Below, piece by piece: positions 31,201 through 33,113 of a stretch of 33,113 nucleotides of DNA (position 1 is its first letter; each line of letters opens with the position of its first letter). The translations under genes and the position numbers were made by a program. Source of the stretch: Streptomyces longispororuber (GTDB lineage: Bacteria; Actinomycetota; Actinomycetes; Streptomycetales; Streptomycetaceae); assembly GCF_024448165.1 (NCBI RefSeq), contig NZ_JAMOLN010000115.1, positions 1 to 33,113 of the forward strand, read 5' to 3'. The notes under the pieces were generated by a model. The model had not been told where the DNA came from. It saw nothing but the letters and a program-made list of their open reading frames with translations, and made no database searches.

Positions 31201-33023
31201 AGTTGGCCGAGCGCGGCGCCGAGCCCGGCTGGGCGCAGGACCTGGCGGCCGCGCGGCGCGCCATCCGCGTCCGCATCGCCGGCGGCGACCACTGGGCGGC
31301 GATCGAGGACGCGGGCCGGCTGCGCGACGCCCTCGGCACGGCGCTCCCGGTCGGCGTCCCCGAGGCCTTCACGGAGCCGGTCAAGGACCCGCTGGGCGAT
31401 CTGCTGGCCCGGTTCGCCCGCACTCACGGCCCGTTCACCTCCACACAGGCCGCGGCCCGCTTCGGCCTCGGCCCGGCGGTCACCGAGGGCGCCCTCCAGC
31501 GCCTCGCCGCGAGCGGCCGCGTCGTCCAGGGCGAGTTCCATCCGGCGGGCATCGGCCAGGAGTGGTGCGACGCCACCGTGCTGCGCCGCCTGCGCCGCCG
31601 CTCGCTCGCGGCGCTGCGGCACGAGCTGGAGCCGGTGCCGCCCGCCGCCCTGGCCCAGTTCCTGCCCCAGTGGCAGCACTTGGGCGGTCACGGCCTGCGC
31701 GGGGTCGACGGCCTGGTCCGCGCCGTCGAGCAACTGCAGGGCGCGTCCGTGCCCGCCTCCGCCCTGGAGAAGCTGGTGCTGCCGTCCCGCGTCTCCGGCT
31801 ACGCGCCCGCGATGCTGGACGAACTGACCGCGTCCGGCGAGGTGTTGTGGGCCGGGGCGGGTTCGCTCCCCGGCAAGGACGGCTGGGTCAGCCTCTATCT
31901 GGCAGACGCCGCCCCGTTGCTCCTGCCGCCCCCGCACCCCCTGGAGCCCACCGCGCTCCACGAGTCGGTCCTGAACAGCCTCTCCGGAGGCTACGGCCTG
32001 TTCTTCCGCCAGATCGCCGATCAGGTCCGCGCCACCACCCACCCCGATGTCTCCGATCCCGAACTGGCCGACGCGCTCTGGGAGCTGGCCTGGTCGGGTC
32101 GCCTCACGAACGACACGCTGGCCCCGATGCGCGCCCTCCTCGGCTCGGGCCGCACCGCCGGCTCCACCGCGCACCGCGCCCGCCGGGCGGTCCCCCGGGG
32201 GCGGTACGGAAGCCTCACCGCGGCGGCCAGGCCCACCTCGCGCACCGGCCCGCCCACGGTAGCCGGCCGCTGGTCCCTGCTGCCCGCCCTCGAACCGGAC
32301 CCGACCGTGCGCGCCCACGCCCTGGCCCGCACTCTCCTCGACCGGCACGGTGTGGTCACCCGGGGAGCGGTGGCCGCCGAAGGTGTCGAGGGCGGCTTCT
32401 CCGCGACGTACCGGATCCTGTCCGCCTTCGAGGAGAGCGGTCAGGCGCGGCGCGGCTATGTCGTCGAGGGACTCGGTGCCGCGCAGTTCGCGATGGACGG
32501 CGCGGTGGACCGCCTGCGCGCGGCGGCGAACGCGCGGGAGCGGGGTGCGGCACCCCCGGACCCGTACGCCCCGGTCGACGCCCACGCCCCGACGAAGTCC
32601 ACCGGCGCCCGCGCCCTCGTCCTGGCCGCCGCCGACCCGGCCAATGCCTACGGCGCGGCCCTGACCTGGCCCGAGCCGCCCACGGGCGCGGGCCACAAGC
32701 CGGGCCGCAAGGCGGGTTCCCTGGTGGTCCTGGTCGACGGCGAGCTGACGCTCTACATGGAGCGCGGCGGCAAGACGCTCCTGGCCTGGCCCACCCCCGA
32801 CACGACGACGGCCGCACCCGACCCGACCGCCGCCCAGCTCATGGACGACCCGCGGCTGCCCGCCGCCGCCGGCGCCCTCGCCGACGCGGCCCGCTCCGGC
32901 GCGCTCGGCACGATCACGGTCGAGCGGATCAATGGCACGGCGGCGCTCACCTCCCCGTACGCCTCCCTCCTGGAAGGAGCCGGTTTCCACGCCACCCCGC
33001 GCGGCCTGCGCCTGCGCGCGTGA
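28296..33023 (+). CDS. lhr: Lhr-family ATP-dependent DNA helicase
   Basis: A complete 1575-residue Lhr, a large superfamily 2 3'-5' DNA translocase/helicase of DNA repair. The N-terminal core has the Q-motif region (TSAQAGAWKAI), Walker A APTGSGKT (51-58), motif Ib TTPESLFLML (149-158), DEVH (175-178), SAT (210-212) and the arginine-finger motif QRVGRAGH (about residue 405). Winged-helix and Lhr-core domains follow up to about 860. The long C-terminal half (Lhr-CTD), made of further winged helices and a final HTH_42/AlkZ-like part, has been linked to uracil-DNA glycosylase activity in E. coli. An Arg/Pro-rich linker lies near 1290-1325. The ATG at 28296 is preferred because it sits exactly at the predicted transcription start; the frame is open upstream to 28134, overlapping AraC. 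The gene stands alone. Confidence 0.95.
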   Translation: MVRPRQGAHSALEGFTPATRGWFTGAFPAPTSAQAGAWKAIGEGSDVLVVAPTGSGKTLAAFLAALDQLASTPPPADPKKRCRVLYVSPLKALAVDVERNLRSPLTGIRQEAVRLGLPEPEVKVGIRSGDTPPAERRALATRPPDILITTPESLFLMLTSATRDALTGIETVILDEVHAVAGTKRGAHLALSLERLDELLPRPARRIGLSATVRPVDEVARYLSPQRRVEIVQPPSGKEFDLSVVVPVEDLAELGGSPVADADQGAERPSIWPHVEERIADLIEAHRSTIVFANSRRLAERLCNRLNEIAYERATGEALPEDHSPAELMGGSGAAAGAPPVIARAHHGSVSKEQRALVEEDLKAGRLPAVVATSSLELGIDMGAVDLVVQVESPPSVASGLQRVGRAGHQVGAVSTGVVFPKYRGDLVQSAVVTERMRSGSIESLRVPANPLDVLAQQLVATTALDTWQVDDLLALVRRAAPFASLPESAFTGVLDMLAGRYPSDAFAELRPRVVWDRVAGTVTGRPGAQRLAVTSGGTIPDRGLFGVFLAGADPKKGGGRVGELDEEMVYESRVGDVFTLGTSSWRIEDITRDRVLVSPAPGVPGRLPFWKGDQLGRPLELGRAVGAFLREIGSLKPDDARVRLASAGLDTWAADNVLAYLAEQREACGHVPDDRTIVVERFRDELGDWRVVVHSPFGAQVHAPWALALGARLSEKYGMDAQVMHADDGIVLRLPDADLMGLDLLDQEPAKQGTEYDAEQAPIGAADVAFDKGDVDQLVTDQVGGSALFASRFRECAARALLLPKRNPGKRTPLWQQRQRAAQLLEVASEFGSFPIVLEAVRECLQDVFDVPGLAELMGDIEARKVRLVEVTTPEASPFARSLLFGYVAQFLYEGDSPLAERRAAALSLDARLLAELLGQAELRELLDADVLAELEQELQWRTEDRRVRDAEGVADLLRLLGPLTDAELAERGAEPGWAQDLAAARRAIRVRIAGGDHWAAIEDAGRLRDALGTALPVGVPEAFTEPVKDPLGDLLARFARTHGPFTSTQAAARFGLGPAVTEGALQRLAASGRVVQGEFHPAGIGQEWCDATVLRRLRRRSLAALRHELEPVPPAALAQFLPQWQHLGGHGLRGVDGLVRAVEQLQGASVPASALEKLVLPSRVSGYAPAMLDELTASGEVLWAGAGSLPGKDGWVSLYLADAAPLLLPPPHPLEPTALHESVLNSLSGGYGLFFRQIADQVRATTHPDVSDPELADALWELAWSGRLTNDTLAPMRALLGSGRTAGSTAHRARRAVPRGRYGSLTAAARPTSRTGPPTVAGRWSLLPALEPDPTVRAHALARTLLDRHGVVTRGAVAAEGVEGGFSATYRILSAFEESGQARRGYVVEGLGAAQFAMDGAVDRLRAAANARERGAAPPDPYAPVDAHAPTKSTGARALVLAAADPANAYGAALTWPEPPTGAGHKPGRKAGSLVVLVDGELTLYMERGGKTLLAWPTPDTTTAAPDPTAAQLMDDPRLPAAAGALADAARSGALGTITVERINGTAALTSPYASLLEGAGFHATPRGLRLRA

Positions 33024-33113
33024 CGACTCGACGCCACCACGCCTCGCACAGCACCGCGGCACGCCCCGACACCGAGCGCACCTCCACGCCGCACGCACCA
33101 CGGCCCGCCACCG

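Noticed and set aside
33024..33113. Start of another gene after lhr
   Set aside because: No start with a ribosome-binding site and no frame of useful length within the last 90 bases.

Overview
The window is high-GC, densely packed DNA with GTG and TTG starts, many 1-4 nt gene overlaps and actinobacterial marker genes (recA-recX, a DUF3046 protein, a long Lhr helicase). It reads as the chromosome core of a Streptomyces species. From memory, gene content and order around gluABCD, gluRK and recA resemble the S. coelicolor recA/glu neighbourhood; no search was run.

Layout. 1-2.1 kb (minus): an RbsA-type sugar ABC ATPase translationally coupled to an AhpD/CMD-like protein, the operon continuing off the left edge. 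2.3-4.8 kb (plus): a cupin, a TIGR01777-type NAD(P) epimerase-like protein behind a 14-bp palindrome, and a membrane-anchored TAXI-type glutamate-binding-like protein that converges on and overlaps a sensor kinase. 4.8-10.6 kb: the two-component pair gluR-gluK (minus), divergent from the glutamate uptake operon gluABCD (plus), which has strong RNA hairpins between genes and a clear terminator. 10.7-13.6 kb (plus): an FAD monooxygenase, then a Cys-rich leader peptide, a cysteine dioxygenase and a rhodanese. The leader region has its own promoter and a nested RNA fold in which the leader's last codons are complementary to the dioxygenase ribosome-binding site. This is the most interesting element seen. 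13.7-18.5 kb (minus): an FtsX-type permease without an adjacent ATPase, then recX and recA, with a LexA-box promoter and a second damage promoter of the RecA-NDp type upstream of recA. 18.7-22.0 kb: a seven-helix membrane protein, an AI-2E family exporter, a DUF3046 protein and an alpha/alpha-toroid protein. 22.1-26.2 kb: a PucR-type regulator divergent from an alkylsulfatase-like metallo-beta-lactamase and a coupled MFS transporter. 26.2-28.2 kb (minus): an AraC regulator with an AzlC-AzlD amino-acid exporter. 28.3-33.0 kb (plus): a complete Lhr helicase whose start lies exactly downstream of a RecA-NDp-like promoter, suggesting a leaderless, damage-inducible mRNA.

Working together: glutamate sensing and uptake (gluRK, gluABCD, possibly the TAXI protein), cysteine catabolism (leader, dioxygenase, rhodanese) and DNA repair (recA, recX, lhr sharing a promoter type) are the three coherent functions. 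No tRNA, rRNA, CRISPR array, insertion sequence or phage gene was found. The last 90 bases after lhr contain nothing I can identify.
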